Below are positions 25,743-33,435 of a stretch of 43,391 bases of DNA, piece after piece (position 1 is the first letter of the stretch; each line of letters starts with the position of its first letter). The stretch covers positions 1 through 43,391 of the forward strand of contig JAJISE010000013.1 in assembly GCA_022848865.1 (NCBI GenBank). Direction: 5' to 3'. This stretch comes from Candidatus Thermoplasmatota archaeon. Lineage in GTDB: Archaea; Thermoplasmatota; Thermoplasmata; RBG-16-68-12; JAGMCJ01. The translations under genes were made by a program, and so were the position numbers. Under the pieces are notes generated by a model, which worked only from the letters and a program-made list of their open reading frames with translations, did no database searches and was not told the DNA's origin.

Positions 25743-26543
25743 TCACAGATACATTCCACCATTGATATTGAGAACATGACCCGTGATGTAGTCAGCATCT
25801 TCAGAGGCGAGATATGCGACCGCTCGCGCAATCTCTCTCGGAAGGCCAAACCGCCCAAGCGGGATGTTGGTGAGTATCTTCTCCCTCACCTTCTGCGGTA
25901 TGCCGGACAACATGTCGGTCTCGATGAATCCCGGAGAGACAGCATTCACGGTTATTCCGTCTCTTGCGAGTTCCTTGGCAAGTGTCTTGGTCAATCCGAT
26001 GAGACCAGCCTTTGAAGCTGCGTAGTTGGCTTGGCCGATGTTACCCATCTGGCCTACGATCGAGGAGATATTGACTATCCTCGGACGCTTGGATTGCTTG
26101 AGGTGGTCGAGGAAAACCCGGGAACAGTTGAAAACGCCGTTGAGGTTCACGGAAATGACCTCTGTCCACGCGTCCTCATCCATCTTAGAGAACAACCCGT
26201 CTCTGTTTATCCCCGCGTTATTGACCAGAATGTCGACATTCCCCACGTGGGTCTCAACGCTTTCCCTCATTCTCTTCACCTGGTCTGTGTCGCCAACATC
26301 GGCGCAATAGACCCATGTGTTCTTCCCCAGGCTCTCTATCTCGACGGCAATCCTGTCTGCATCATCGTCGCTCGATCTGTAGTTTATAACGACATCCGCG
26401 CCCTCCTCTGCGAGTGCCCTGGCGATCTCCTTCCCAATGCCCCTGGACGCTCCCGTGACGAGAGCCAGAAGACCGTCTAGTCTACCCGACACGGGGCTTG
26501 TCTCCTCACCGCCTGAGATTCTGAAGAGCTCCTCGGTTTTCAA
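25743..26543 (-). CDS. Acetoacetyl-CoA/3-ketoacyl reductase, PhaB/FabG-type SDR
   Basis: A 266-residue short-chain dehydrogenase and first gene of the PHA cluster. The core starts near residue 25 with TGASRGIG; NNAGINRDGLFSKM and the catalytic Ser, Tyr and Lys (NISSIVGQMGNIGQANYAASKAG) follow. GNIGQANYAASKAG resembles PhaB (NRQKGQFGQANYSAAKAG in Cupriavidus, from memory), so acetoacetyl-CoA to (R)-3-hydroxybutyryl-CoA with NADPH is the best guess; FabG activity is the alternative. NYRSSDDD leaves the NADPH/NADH choice open. The start is a TTG at 26543, with an extra 24 N-terminal residues before the fold. The next gene starts 17 bases downstream. A palindrome lies at 26679-26696 upstream. Confidence 0.88.
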   Translation of the reverse strand: MKTEELFRISGGEETSPVSGRLDGLLALVTGASRGIGKEIARALAEEGADVVINYRSSDDDADRIAVEIESLGKNTWVYCADVGDTDQVKRMRESVETHVGNVDILVNNAGINRDGLFSKMDEDAWTEVISVNLNGVFNCSRVFLDHLKQSKRPRIVNISSIVGQMGNIGQANYAASKAGLIGLTKTLAKELARDGITVNAVSPGFIETDMLSGIPQKVREKILTNIPLGRFGLPREIARAVAYLASEDADYITGHVLNINGGMYL

Positions 26544-26678
26544 GATATCACGCTTCTGTCCGTCATCTCATGCTCCCTTGGCCTCGGTGTTCTCCCAGAA
26601 AGCATTCCCTCCGGGATAGACTGGCAGGGAGGTTCCGGTCTAAGCAGGTGAAGTCCCCACAAAAAGGATTGGGGTAAG

Positions 26679-26696
26679 ATTATCAATGCTGATAAT
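26679..26696. promoter_or_regulatory. 18-base palindrome upstream of the PHA operon
   Basis: ATTATCA-ATGC-TGATAAT: two perfect 7-base arms with a 4-base spacer, about 136 bases upstream of the PhaB-like start codon in a 240-base non-coding stretch. The size and symmetry fit an operator for a dimeric regulator. The nearby CCCCA...TGGGG (26655-26674) is a weaker inverted repeat. Binding is inferred. Confidence 0.4.
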
Positions 26697-26783
26697 AGAC
26701 CCCCGAGACACATGGCTGTCTCTTGCTCGCCATGACGCGGTGCGTCCTGACCCGTAGAACCCATGCCTCAACTCCTACCGAGT

Positions 26784-27023
26784 TCAGCTAATGAGTTCCG
26801 AGGGGTCGCTCATCGACGGCACCCCGCGGAGGATCTTGAACACGACGTCATGGTACTTAGCGAACTCCTGGATCCTGGTTATGGCCGTCATCTCGTCCGG
26901 TGAGAGAGGGCTGGCCATGCGCGTCATCTCGTGCGCGGTGCAGCAATGACCGTAGAACGGGTTGTACCGCTCACGCTGCACTGAAAGCTCCTCTCTCCTC
27001 ACCAGAATGACAAGCTCCTTCAC
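26784..27023 (-). CDS. Small protein of unknown function
   Basis: A 79-residue reading frame from a GTG at 27023, MKELVILVRREEL at the start and DVVFKILRGVPSMSDP near the end. It has two Cys-Cys residues (HCCTAHE at about 26-32) that could bind a metal or form a disulfide. Codon use resembles the neighbouring genes, with G or C in most third positions. It is divergent from the MFS gene. There is no strong Shine-Dalgarno. The family is not recognised, and it may still be non-coding. Confidence 0.5.
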   Translation of the reverse strand: MKELVILVRREELSVQRERYNPFYGHCCTAHEMTRMASPLSPDEMTAITRIQEFAKYHDVVFKILRGVPSMSDPSELIS

Positions 27024-27082
27024 ATCGTTATTGATTCGGGCGCGGGAACATTTGAAGATGTTGGTACGGTTCCCTGTAAATG

Positions 27083-27091
27083 GCTTAATAC
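27083..27091 (+). promoter_or_regulatory. TATA box of the MFS transporter gene
   Basis: GCTTAATAC preceded by CTGTAAATG. A start near 27113 coincides with the GTG start codon, so the transcript may be leaderless. Confidence 0.45.
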
Positions 27092-27112
27092 CCGCTCCGC
27101 ATATCCGAGGCG

Positions 27113-28210
27113 GTGCTCGGAAGGCTCGCTCGATTGATGACGTATGAGACCGTCCTGTCGCTCGCGTGGTTCTTCGCGGGCTCCTTTTCGCTCGTCTTCC
27201 TCATCCGCCAGGGCATGGAAGTCCAGCACGCGGCCTACTTCGTGGCAATCGGGTACCTGCTGACTGTGGTCTTCCTCCTCGTGTTCTCGAGGACGGGATT
27301 CCCCAGAGCGGACATCTCCATGGCCGTGGGCAGCCTCGTCATGGCGGGCTATTTCGCCTGCTTCCTCTACCTGCCCGACCTGGTACTGATCAACGTCGCA
27401 CCCGTGCTTCTCGCCCTCTACATCCCGGTCTTCTGGATCCCGTTCAACATCGCGATAATCCGCATGACGACTGTCAAGAACAGGGGTCTCATCATCAGCC
27501 TGACGTTCGTCATATTCCCGATCGTCTATTTCATCGGTCCGCTCGCGGGCGGGGCGACGATACAGAACTCCGGTTACGATGTCGTGTTCGCCGTGGCCCT
27601 CCTGCTGTTCGTGATGAACTCTGCACTCATTCTTCTCACGTGGAGAAAACGCGCCGAGAAGTACGCACCGAAGATGGACCTCACGGGCGCGTGGTCGTTC
27701 CCCTCCTCCGGTTTCTTCTTCGAGGGTATCCAGGAGGGCGTGTTCGCGGTCGCTATCCCGCTGGCCACGTTCTTCCTCGTTGGTGGCGAGTTCGACCTGG
27801 GGAAGATGCTCGCCGCCTTCGGTGTGGCGGGCGGTGTGATGTCGGTCGTGGCGGGCAAAATGTCCGACAAGAAGGGCAAGAGGAAGGTCTTCATCATCCT
27901 GGCGGCCCTCGTCTGCGGGCCGCTGCTCCTCCTCTCGGCATTCGTCTCTGACCCCCTGCTCTTCGGGCTCACGATCGGGGCGATCTACTTCTTCCTCCCG
28001 CTGCTTTGGATATTCCTCTTCGTCCTCGCGGTCGACAGGGCGGCCTCATCGCAGAACGCTATAATGGTGAGAGAGTTTATGCTGAACGCGGGGAGGACAG
28101 TGGGAGCGTTCCTGTGTCTGCTGGCCACTTTCTTCGTGAGTGTCCAGATGACCCTGATGATCGCCGGGATTTCCCTGCTCCTCGTCCCCTTGCTCGGACT
28201 CAAGAGGTGA
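27113..28210 (+). CDS. Major facilitator superfamily transporter
   Basis: A 365-residue integral membrane protein with about twelve hydrophobic helices. The cytoplasmic loop between helices 8 and 9 carries GKMSDKKGKRKV, resembling the MFS loop G-x-x-x-D-x-x-G-R-R/K of the second half. The first half has FPRADISM after helix 2, a weak version of the same loop. At 365 residues it is shorter than the usual 400-450. Substrate is unknown. The GTG at 27113 is chosen because of the TATA box at 27083; the ATG at 27137 is an alternative. Convergent with the SDR-DUF2867 gene. Confidence 0.83.
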   Translation: MLGRLARLMTYETVLSLAWFFAGSFSLVFLIRQGMEVQHAAYFVAIGYLLTVVFLLVFSRTGFPRADISMAVGSLVMAGYFACFLYLPDLVLINVAPVLLALYIPVFWIPFNIAIIRMTTVKNRGLIISLTFVIFPIVYFIGPLAGGATIQNSGYDVVFAVALLLFVMNSALILLTWRKRAEKYAPKMDLTGAWSFPSSGFFFEGIQEGVFAVAIPLATFFLVGGEFDLGKMLAAFGVAGGVMSVVAGKMSDKKGKRKVFIILAALVCGPLLLLSAFVSDPLLFGLTIGAIYFFLPLLWIFLFVLAVDRAASSQNAIMVREFMLNAGRTVGAFLCLLATFFVSVQMTLMIAGISLLLVPLLGLKR

Positions 28211-28228
28211 CCAGGCACGGCGAGCACA

Positions 28229-28259
28229 GGAAGTTCTAGCTGCTCGCTTTGGAACTTCC
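28229..28259. terminator. Stem-loop between convergent genes
   Basis: GGAAGTTC (28229-28236) and GAACTTCC (28252-28259) form an 8-base perfect stem with a 15-base loop, just after the MFS stop. No U-run follows, so it is not a classic intrinsic terminator, though the convergent location suits transcription ending or mRNA protection. Confidence 0.3.
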
Positions 28260-28328
28260 CTTCAGAGATGCGTACTGATTACGAGGAACGCGGATAGGGT
28301 GGCGATTCACATTGGGCCATCATCTAGC

Positions 28329-29747
28329 TCACTTCGACCTTTCCACGAGCGCATCCGCCAAGCTCCGGAAGACGGGGGCGTGAAAGGGAAAGATCGCGTA
28401 CCAATAGAGCCGACCGAGGATGCCGTTCGGGTAGAAGTATGATGTCTGCGTGAGCTTGCCCTCTGCCACCGTGAACTCAAGCCACGCCTTTCCAGGAAGC
28501 ACCATCTGGGAGACGAGCAAGAGTCTTCTCCCCTCCACGAGATCGGCCACCTTCCAGAAGTCTAGGCTGTCCCCTATCCTCAGTTTCTCTGGGTCCCTTC
28601 TGCCCCTGGTGAGTCCGTACCCGCCTAGCAGCTTGTCGATCACCCCTCTGATGCGCCAGAGCATGTTAAACCTCAGCCATCCTCTGTGACCGCCCAGATG
28701 AGTGATGGTGGAGAACACGTCCTCGGCTCTCACTTCCCCCAGGTCCATGGTCTGCGTGTCGATGAATACGGCCTCTGCGATGTCGCCGTCGACTATGTCG
28801 CTCACTTCGCCCGCGCTGCTGTCGGACCAGCGGCTGATCACCTGGTTCTCTTCTATCTCCCTCAGAGCTCTTCTCAAGGCCTCCTCGTACGACATGGGAA
28901 CGATGTCGGGGAAGTGTCTCCTTGCATTGTCGTTCTGCATGACCGTCTCCGACCTTATCCCTTCGATCAAGGCAGAGGCAATTCTGGTCGGGACCGGCGT
29001 GAGCATCATGAACCAGTAGGAGGAAAGCTTCAGCGTGGGCAAGAGCATCGGAATCAGGATCCTGCTCAGGCCCATCACATCGGAGGCCTGCTTGAGCATC
29101 TCTTGGAAGCTCATTCTCTCCGAGCCTATGTCGACGACCTGGTTGCCCTTGACAGACAGATCCTTCGCAGCCGTGAGATATTCGAGAACGTCATCCACCG
29201 CAATAGGCTGGGTCAGTGTCTTCACCCACATTGGTGGCGTCATCACGGGGAGCTTCTGCACGATGTTCCTGATTATCTCGAAGCTCGCGCTTCCGGAGCC
29301 GATGATGATGCCCGCCCGGAGCCATATCGTCTGGATCCTATCAGGACGAGAGCTCAGGACCTCGCCCACCTCGATCCTGCTCAGAAGGTGCTTGCTGGCG
29401 GTCTCCTTCACTCCGAGCCCTCCGAGGTATATGATTCTCCGCACGCCCGCCTCCGTGCAGGCGTCCAAGAAGTTCTGGGCGCTCAGCCTGTCAAGCTTCT
29501 CGTAGCCTCCTCCGGCCTCCATTGAGTGGATGAGGTAGTAGGCGACGTCCACGCCCTTGACCGCCTCTCTGAGGGAGTCCTTGTTGAACGTGTCCCCTTC
29601 GACGACCTCCGCCCCCGCACTCGTGTCGGTCGTGACCTTCCTCGAGTCCCGCACGAAGAGCCGCAGCTCCACATCCACATCCTCATGGAGTCGCTGGGTC
29701 AGCCTCCTACCTATGTATCCCGTCGCGCCTGTGAGCAGCACCTTCAA
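28329..29747 (-). CDS. NAD(P)-binding atypical SDR with C-terminal DUF2867 domain
   Basis: A 472-residue two-part protein. Residues 1-300 form an extended SDR fold with TGATGYIGRRL (7-17), typical of the NmrA/UDP-sugar epimerase-like group. DVAYYLIHSM and RIIYLGGLGV follow, then LRAGIIIGSGSASFEIIRN. There is no clear YxxxK in the usual place, so it may be a binding protein or use another chemistry. Residues about 330-472 resemble DUF2867 (SRP/START-like), with ITHLGGHRGW, GDSLDFWKV and the C-terminal FYPNGILGRLYWYAIFPFH. TTG at 29747 is the start, with GGTG about 9 bases upstream. Physiological role unknown; lipid or quinone chemistry is possible. Confidence 0.85.
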   Translation of the reverse strand: MKVLLTGATGYIGRRLTQRLHEDVDVELRLFVRDSRKVTTDTSAGAEVVEGDTFNKDSLREAVKGVDVAYYLIHSMEAGGGYEKLDRLSAQNFLDACTEAGVRRIIYLGGLGVKETASKHLLSRIEVGEVLSSRPDRIQTIWLRAGIIIGSGSASFEIIRNIVQKLPVMTPPMWVKTLTQPIAVDDVLEYLTAAKDLSVKGNQVVDIGSERMSFQEMLKQASDVMGLSRILIPMLLPTLKLSSYWFMMLTPVPTRIASALIEGIRSETVMQNDNARRHFPDIVPMSYEEALRRALREIEENQVISRWSDSSAGEVSDIVDGDIAEAVFIDTQTMDLGEVRAEDVFSTITHLGGHRGWLRFNMLWRIRGVIDKLLGGYGLTRGRRDPEKLRIGDSLDFWKVADLVEGRRLLLVSQMVLPGKAWLEFTVAEGKLTQTSYFYPNGILGRLYWYAIFPFHAPVFRSLADALVERSK

Positions 29748-29845
29748 GCCCGTGCACCTTCAAGATTAGAAGATGCGCTCTCGTACTTATCATCAACTAA
29801 GGCAGAACCGAGATGCCAACTGGTGCTTGCTGGCCCCCTGTGGCC

Positions 29846-32317
29846 CTAGACGCCAGCCCTCTGAATCCCATCCATATTGAAGAGGGCTTCCTTCACCTTC
29901 TCCGATTCCATCTCGAGTCTCAGGTCTTCCAGGATGTCCATGGCCTTGTTCAGGTAGTCCTTCTCCTTCTCCGCATCCCCGTTCTCCTTCCACATCATTC
30001 CGTACTCGAAGTAGGAGTCTGCTAGTTCCTTCTCCGTCCCGATCTCTTCGCATATCCTGAGGCTCTCCTCGAAGTTCTCGATCGATTCTCTCCACCTCTT
30101 CTGCTCGCGATATATCATGCCGAAGACCCTTTTCGCGTGGGCGATGCCATCCTTGGCGCCCACCTCTTCTGACACCTCGGACGCCCTGGCGCAGAAGTCC
30201 AGGGCTTTCTGGAAGTCCTTCTTCTTGAGATATACTTCCGCGATCTTGATGGAATAGTAAGCCGCCAATATGCGGTCCTCAATCTCCTCTGACATCTTCA
30301 GGCCCTTCTCGCAGTACCTGAGAGCCCTACCGTATTCCCCCCGGCTGAAATGAGCGTTGCAGACGTTGTTGAGGGCGAGAGCTTCCTCGCTTTCCCCGCT
30401 CTCCACGACGTCGGGCTTCTTGGCCTCGATCTCCTCGTCCCGTTCCGCTTCTCTTATGCCGAGGCTCCTGATCTTAGCCCTTATCCTGGCCCTCTTCGTC
30501 CTTCCCTCGGCCACGTCCAATGCACTCTCGTAGGATTCTCTGCTCTTCTCGTAATCTCCGATCACGCTGTACGCATCTCCCAGACCGTCGAGAGTCTCCA
30601 CTCTTCTCTGCTCCTCCTCTTCGATCTCCAGGGACTCGTCGTAGAACCTTATCGCCTCGTCGGTCGAGTAGTCCTTCTCCGCCGCCTTGATGAGGTACAG
30701 AAGCGCCTTGTCCCCGCTCCCGGAACGATGGTAGTGGAATGCCAGGTCTCCAGCCACCTCATCGAGATCGTCCTTGTTCAGCTCCTCGATGGACTCGGCG
30801 ATGACCGCGTGATATTCCGTCCTCAGTTCCCGCGGCATCTCGGAGTAGAGCACTTCCTTTATCATTGAGTGGTCGAACACATAGCTGCCATTGCCAGAAT
30901 GAATCAACCTGTGTCTCTGGTCCAACCGCCTGAGAGCCTTGAGCAGATCTATCCTTCCGTTCCTCATTGCAGAGGCCAGGACCTTGGATGTGAACTCTGC
31001 ACCGATGATCGAGGCCCAGTCAAGTGTCTCCCTCGGCTCCTCTTTCACTCGGTCCAGCCTTCTCAGGATCAGGTCGTATATCTTGGAGGGGATGCTGACA
31101 TCCCGGATGTCTTTGACCAACCTCCAGGCCCCGTCCTGAGCCTCGATTATCCCCTCTTCTACGAACGATTTCACTAGCTCTATCAAGAACAGCGGATTCC
31201 CCTCAGTCTTCTGATATATCCGCTTCCTGAAGTCATCACTGAAGTCGGTTGCCCCGAGGAGGGATGTCAGGAACTCCATCGTGTACTTGTCGGGCAGTCT
31301 CTGCAGCTCCATCTTCTCGTGCAGGTCCTCACGACTCATCAGACGCATGGTCTCGACGAGAGGATGACCGTTCTCATCCTCCACGACAAGGTCCTCGGGC
31401 CTGTAGGTGCCCAGAATGAGGAGGGGGCTCTCCCGCGTCCTTCCCGCGAGATGATGCATCAGCGCCAGGGAGGACGGGTCTGCCCACTGCAGGTCCTCGA
31501 TGCACAGGAGCGTCGGCGTGTCGCGGGCCTGCCTGATCATCCCCAAGGAGACGTTCTCGAATAGCGAGTCCCTCCTCGCCTCCGTGTCCTCTTTCCCGTG
31601 GAAGATGCCATCGTACTTGCCTGAAGTGATGAGTGCCTCGAGGATCCTCTCGATACCCTCCACCTTCTCGCCGTCTCCGTCCCAGTTCGTCAGTTCATTG
31701 CCGTAGTTGCTGTCAACCTCCGAGAGTATGTCGCCCATGTCGCTTATCAGGGACTCGTTCTCCCGACCCGTGAGTATCACCACGAGATTCGCGATCCTCC
31801 CGCCCTCTATGAGGATGGTGCAGTCGCCGTAGCCGAGTCTGTTCAACGTGTCCCGCGTCTCCTCACCAGTGAGCATGGACAATGAGTCCTTCACGAAGCT
31901 CCCAACGGCGGAGAGCATCGAGGCGAATATGTCCGAGTCGAGCTCCGTCTCTTCCCTCAGCACCTCTTCTATCGACAGGCCTGTGTCCTCCACTAGATAG
32001 ACGGCCTCTACCCTCGGCGCTTCCTCTGCAAGAAGGTAACCTAGGTCCTTGGACCTCAGGGCCTCCACGAAAGACATGTAAGGTCTGAGGGATTCGTACA
32101 TGCAGTTACCAGACATCACCTGGAAGCCCTCCGATCGGGCGATGGACTTCAGCTCCTCCACGAGCGTGGTCTTGCCTACGCCTGCTTCCCCTGAGATCAG
32201 GAGGGTGTTCCCGCGTCCTTCTGCGACTCCATCGAGGTATGCCTCCAGCTCCCTGAGCTCTTGCTCTCTACCCACTATGTGGGGATGAAAATCGAGCTGT
32301 GGCATAGACTCCCCCAT
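29846..32317 (-). CDS. STAND-type AAA ATPase with inserted roadblock-like domain and TPRs
   Basis: An 823-residue protein from the ATG at 32317. VGREQELRELEAYLDG (15-30) precedes Walker A GEAGVGKTT (43-51). Between Walker A and Walker B (LLCIEDLQWAD, 270-280) lies an inserted domain of about 130 residues (105-235) with ...ELDSDIFASMLSAVGSFVKDSL and CTILIEGGRIANLVVILTG, resembling the roadblock/LC7-like module in archaeal sensors. LGTYRPED (sensor 1) and EGNPLFLIELVKSF follow. Residues 530-810 are TPR-like helices (VIGDYEKSRESYESAL, SRGEYGRALRYCEKGL, KKKDFQKALDFCARAS, EQKRWRESIENFEESL). Probably a signalling scaffold that oligomerises on ATP binding. Start chosen by the BRE/TATA at 32337-32352; an extra 26 residues upstream are possible. 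Confidence 0.83.
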   Translation of the reverse strand: MGESMPQLDFHPHIVGREQELRELEAYLDGVAEGRGNTLLISGEAGVGKTTLVEELKSIARSEGFQVMSGNCMYESLRPYMSFVEALRSKDLGYLLAEEAPRVEAVYLVEDTGLSIEEVLREETELDSDIFASMLSAVGSFVKDSLSMLTGEETRDTLNRLGYGDCTILIEGGRIANLVVILTGRENESLISDMGDILSEVDSNYGNELTNWDGDGEKVEGIERILEALITSGKYDGIFHGKEDTEARRDSLFENVSLGMIRQARDTPTLLCIEDLQWADPSSLALMHHLAGRTRESPLLILGTYRPEDLVVEDENGHPLVETMRLMSREDLHEKMELQRLPDKYTMEFLTSLLGATDFSDDFRKRIYQKTEGNPLFLIELVKSFVEEGIIEAQDGAWRLVKDIRDVSIPSKIYDLILRRLDRVKEEPRETLDWASIIGAEFTSKVLASAMRNGRIDLLKALRRLDQRHRLIHSGNGSYVFDHSMIKEVLYSEMPRELRTEYHAVIAESIEELNKDDLDEVAGDLAFHYHRSGSGDKALLYLIKAAEKDYSTDEAIRFYDESLEIEEEEQRRVETLDGLGDAYSVIGDYEKSRESYESALDVAEGRTKRARIRAKIRSLGIREAERDEEIEAKKPDVVESGESEEALALNNVCNAHFSRGEYGRALRYCEKGLKMSEEIEDRILAAYYSIKIAEVYLKKKDFQKALDFCARASEVSEEVGAKDGIAHAKRVFGMIYREQKRWRESIENFEESLRICEEIGTEKELADSYFEYGMMWKENGDAEKEKDYLNKAMDILEDLRLEMESEKVKEALFNMDGIQRAGV

Positions 32318-32336
32318 TTCATCATCTAGTATCATC

Positions 32337-32352
32337 TTATATATCTTTTCCC
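32337..32352 (-). promoter_or_regulatory. Strong BRE/TATA promoter of the STAND ATPase gene
   Basis: On the minus strand GGGAAAAG is followed by ATATATAA, one of the best archaeal promoter matches in the window. The predicted start near 32315 falls on the ATG at 32317, so a leaderless mRNA is expected. Confidence 0.6.
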
Positions 32353-32410
32353 TGCGGGATGCTGGCTTTCTTGGGATCCGCCCGAACCCCGCCATCGGGA
32401 TGCATGAAGT

Positions 32411-32690
32411 GCCAGGTGACCGTCGTAAGCCCCCTTCTGTTCCGACGGCATTCGACTAAGCGTCCTACCTGCTTTCGCTATTTGGACTTGCTCCGGTGGG
32501 GAGTCGCCGTCTCACCAAATCCGCTGGAGACCTCATCGCCTGGCGAATCATCGCATTATCCAGCGGCTGTGTCGTTTCTGCGCCCTTGCCTGCCCTCTCG
32601 GACAACTGGCTTGAACCAGTCCACCTTCTGAAGGAGGGGGGACTTTCCTCAGCGCCCGAAGGCACCGTCAGCCGTCCACGGTCTCCTGGC
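32411..32690 (-). ncRNA. rnpB: RNase P RNA, archaeal
   Basis: The minus strand of this 280-base non-coding region carries RNase P RNA landmarks: GCTGAGGAAAGTCC near the 5' end (CR I), CAGAAACGACACAG (CR II/III region), GGAGCAAGTCCAAATAG (CR IV) and ACAGAAGGGGGCTTACGA near the 3' end (CR V). The ends pair as helix P1: 5' CCAGG-A-GACCG (about 32689-32679) with CGGTC-A-CCTGG (about 32422-32412), with one A-A mismatch. TTCG closes one stem and GTTCAA another. The length fits small archaeal molecules. BRE/TATA at 32711-32727 predicts a start near 32690. It catalyses tRNA 5' maturation with protein partners not seen here. Confidence 0.93.
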
Positions 32691-32709
32691 GTATATACAA
32701 ACGACCCGC

Positions 32710-33435
32710 TCACATAAAGCTTTTTCGCGAGGTGACCGATCTCAGGACAGGGATGCTTTCCAGCTTCTCTTCATCGAGCCTCTCCCAGAGGATCCCGTTG
32801 GGCTTCTCCCTCCTCTCGCACTCGATGACCTCCCTCCTCGTGACAATGAAATCGATCGGGACATCATGCTCGACCATCGGAATGTCAACGTCAACGACCT
32901 GGACCGCGTGGACCGTCGTTAGAATCGGCGTGTCCTCATCCACAATCCCGAACTCCCGCCCGATTGCATACTCCAGGTCCGAGTAGCCGCCGCCCTTCCC
33001 AACCCTCCCGCCTGAGCGGTTCACGGCGACCGAGCCCGCTACGACGATGTCAACAGGATTCATCTCTCGCGGATGCACCGCCCGCCCGTACTTGAACGCG
33101 CCTCGGATGGTCGATGCCTTTCGCGGGGACTCGATGTAGTTCGGGTCGACGCGGATGAAGCACTTCTCCTCCCTCAGGCGGGGGACGGCCATGTATATCG
33201 TCTTCCCGCTCTGCAGCGCCATCTCCCTGAGCGGTCTCTGCGGGCTGTCGGGGTTGCACTTCACGAACCTCGCATCCCGCCAGGATTCCAGCTCCTCCAC
33301 CTTCTTGGCGGCCACGTCGGCGCCCTTGAAGTTGGGAATGCGTCCGAGAACCGGGCGGGGGAATAGAGCGATGTCCTTCTCCTCCATGACGTCCCAGATC
33401 ATCTCCCGGATCTCGTCCTTGTCCATCGCTCTCAC
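32710..33435 (-). CDS. 5-formyltetrahydrofolate cyclo-ligase family protein
   Basis: A 241-residue protein of the MTHFS/5-FCL family. The nucleotide-binding signature is GKGGGYSDLE (residues about 145-154), and Arg-x-x-x-Lys in the loop at VNRSGGRVGKG matches the family. An N-terminal helical start (MRAMDKDEIREMIWDVMEEK) precedes the fold. Canonical enzymes remake 5,10-methenyl-THF from 5-formyl-THF with ATP; archaeal members may instead act on other formyl-pterins or small acids, so the exact substrate is uncertain. GTG 33435 overlaps the TyrRS stop by four bases; ATG 33426 is the alternative start. Confidence 0.83.
   Translation of the reverse strand: MRAMDKDEIREMIWDVMEEKDIALFPRPVLGRIPNFKGADVAAKKVEELESWRDARFVKCNPDSPQRPLREMALQSGKTIYMAVPRLREEKCFIRVDPNYIESPRKASTIRGAFKYGRAVHPREMNPVDIVVAGSVAVNRSGGRVGKGGGYSDLEYAIGREFGIVDEDTPILTTVHAVQVVDVDIPMVEHDVPIDFIVTRREVIECERREKPNGILWERLDEEKLESIPVLRSVTSRKSFM
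32711..32727 (-). promoter_or_regulatory. BRE/TATA promoter of RNase P RNA
   Basis: Minus strand CGAAAAA then GCTTTATGTG. It lies over the last codons of the upstream cyclo-ligase-like gene. About 25 bases downstream is 32690, the first base of the predicted P1 helix. Confidence 0.6.

Noticed and set aside
26540-26764. Open frame of 74 codons upstream of the PhaB-like gene
   Set aside because: No ribosome site, odd composition and it lies over the palindrome and operon leader.
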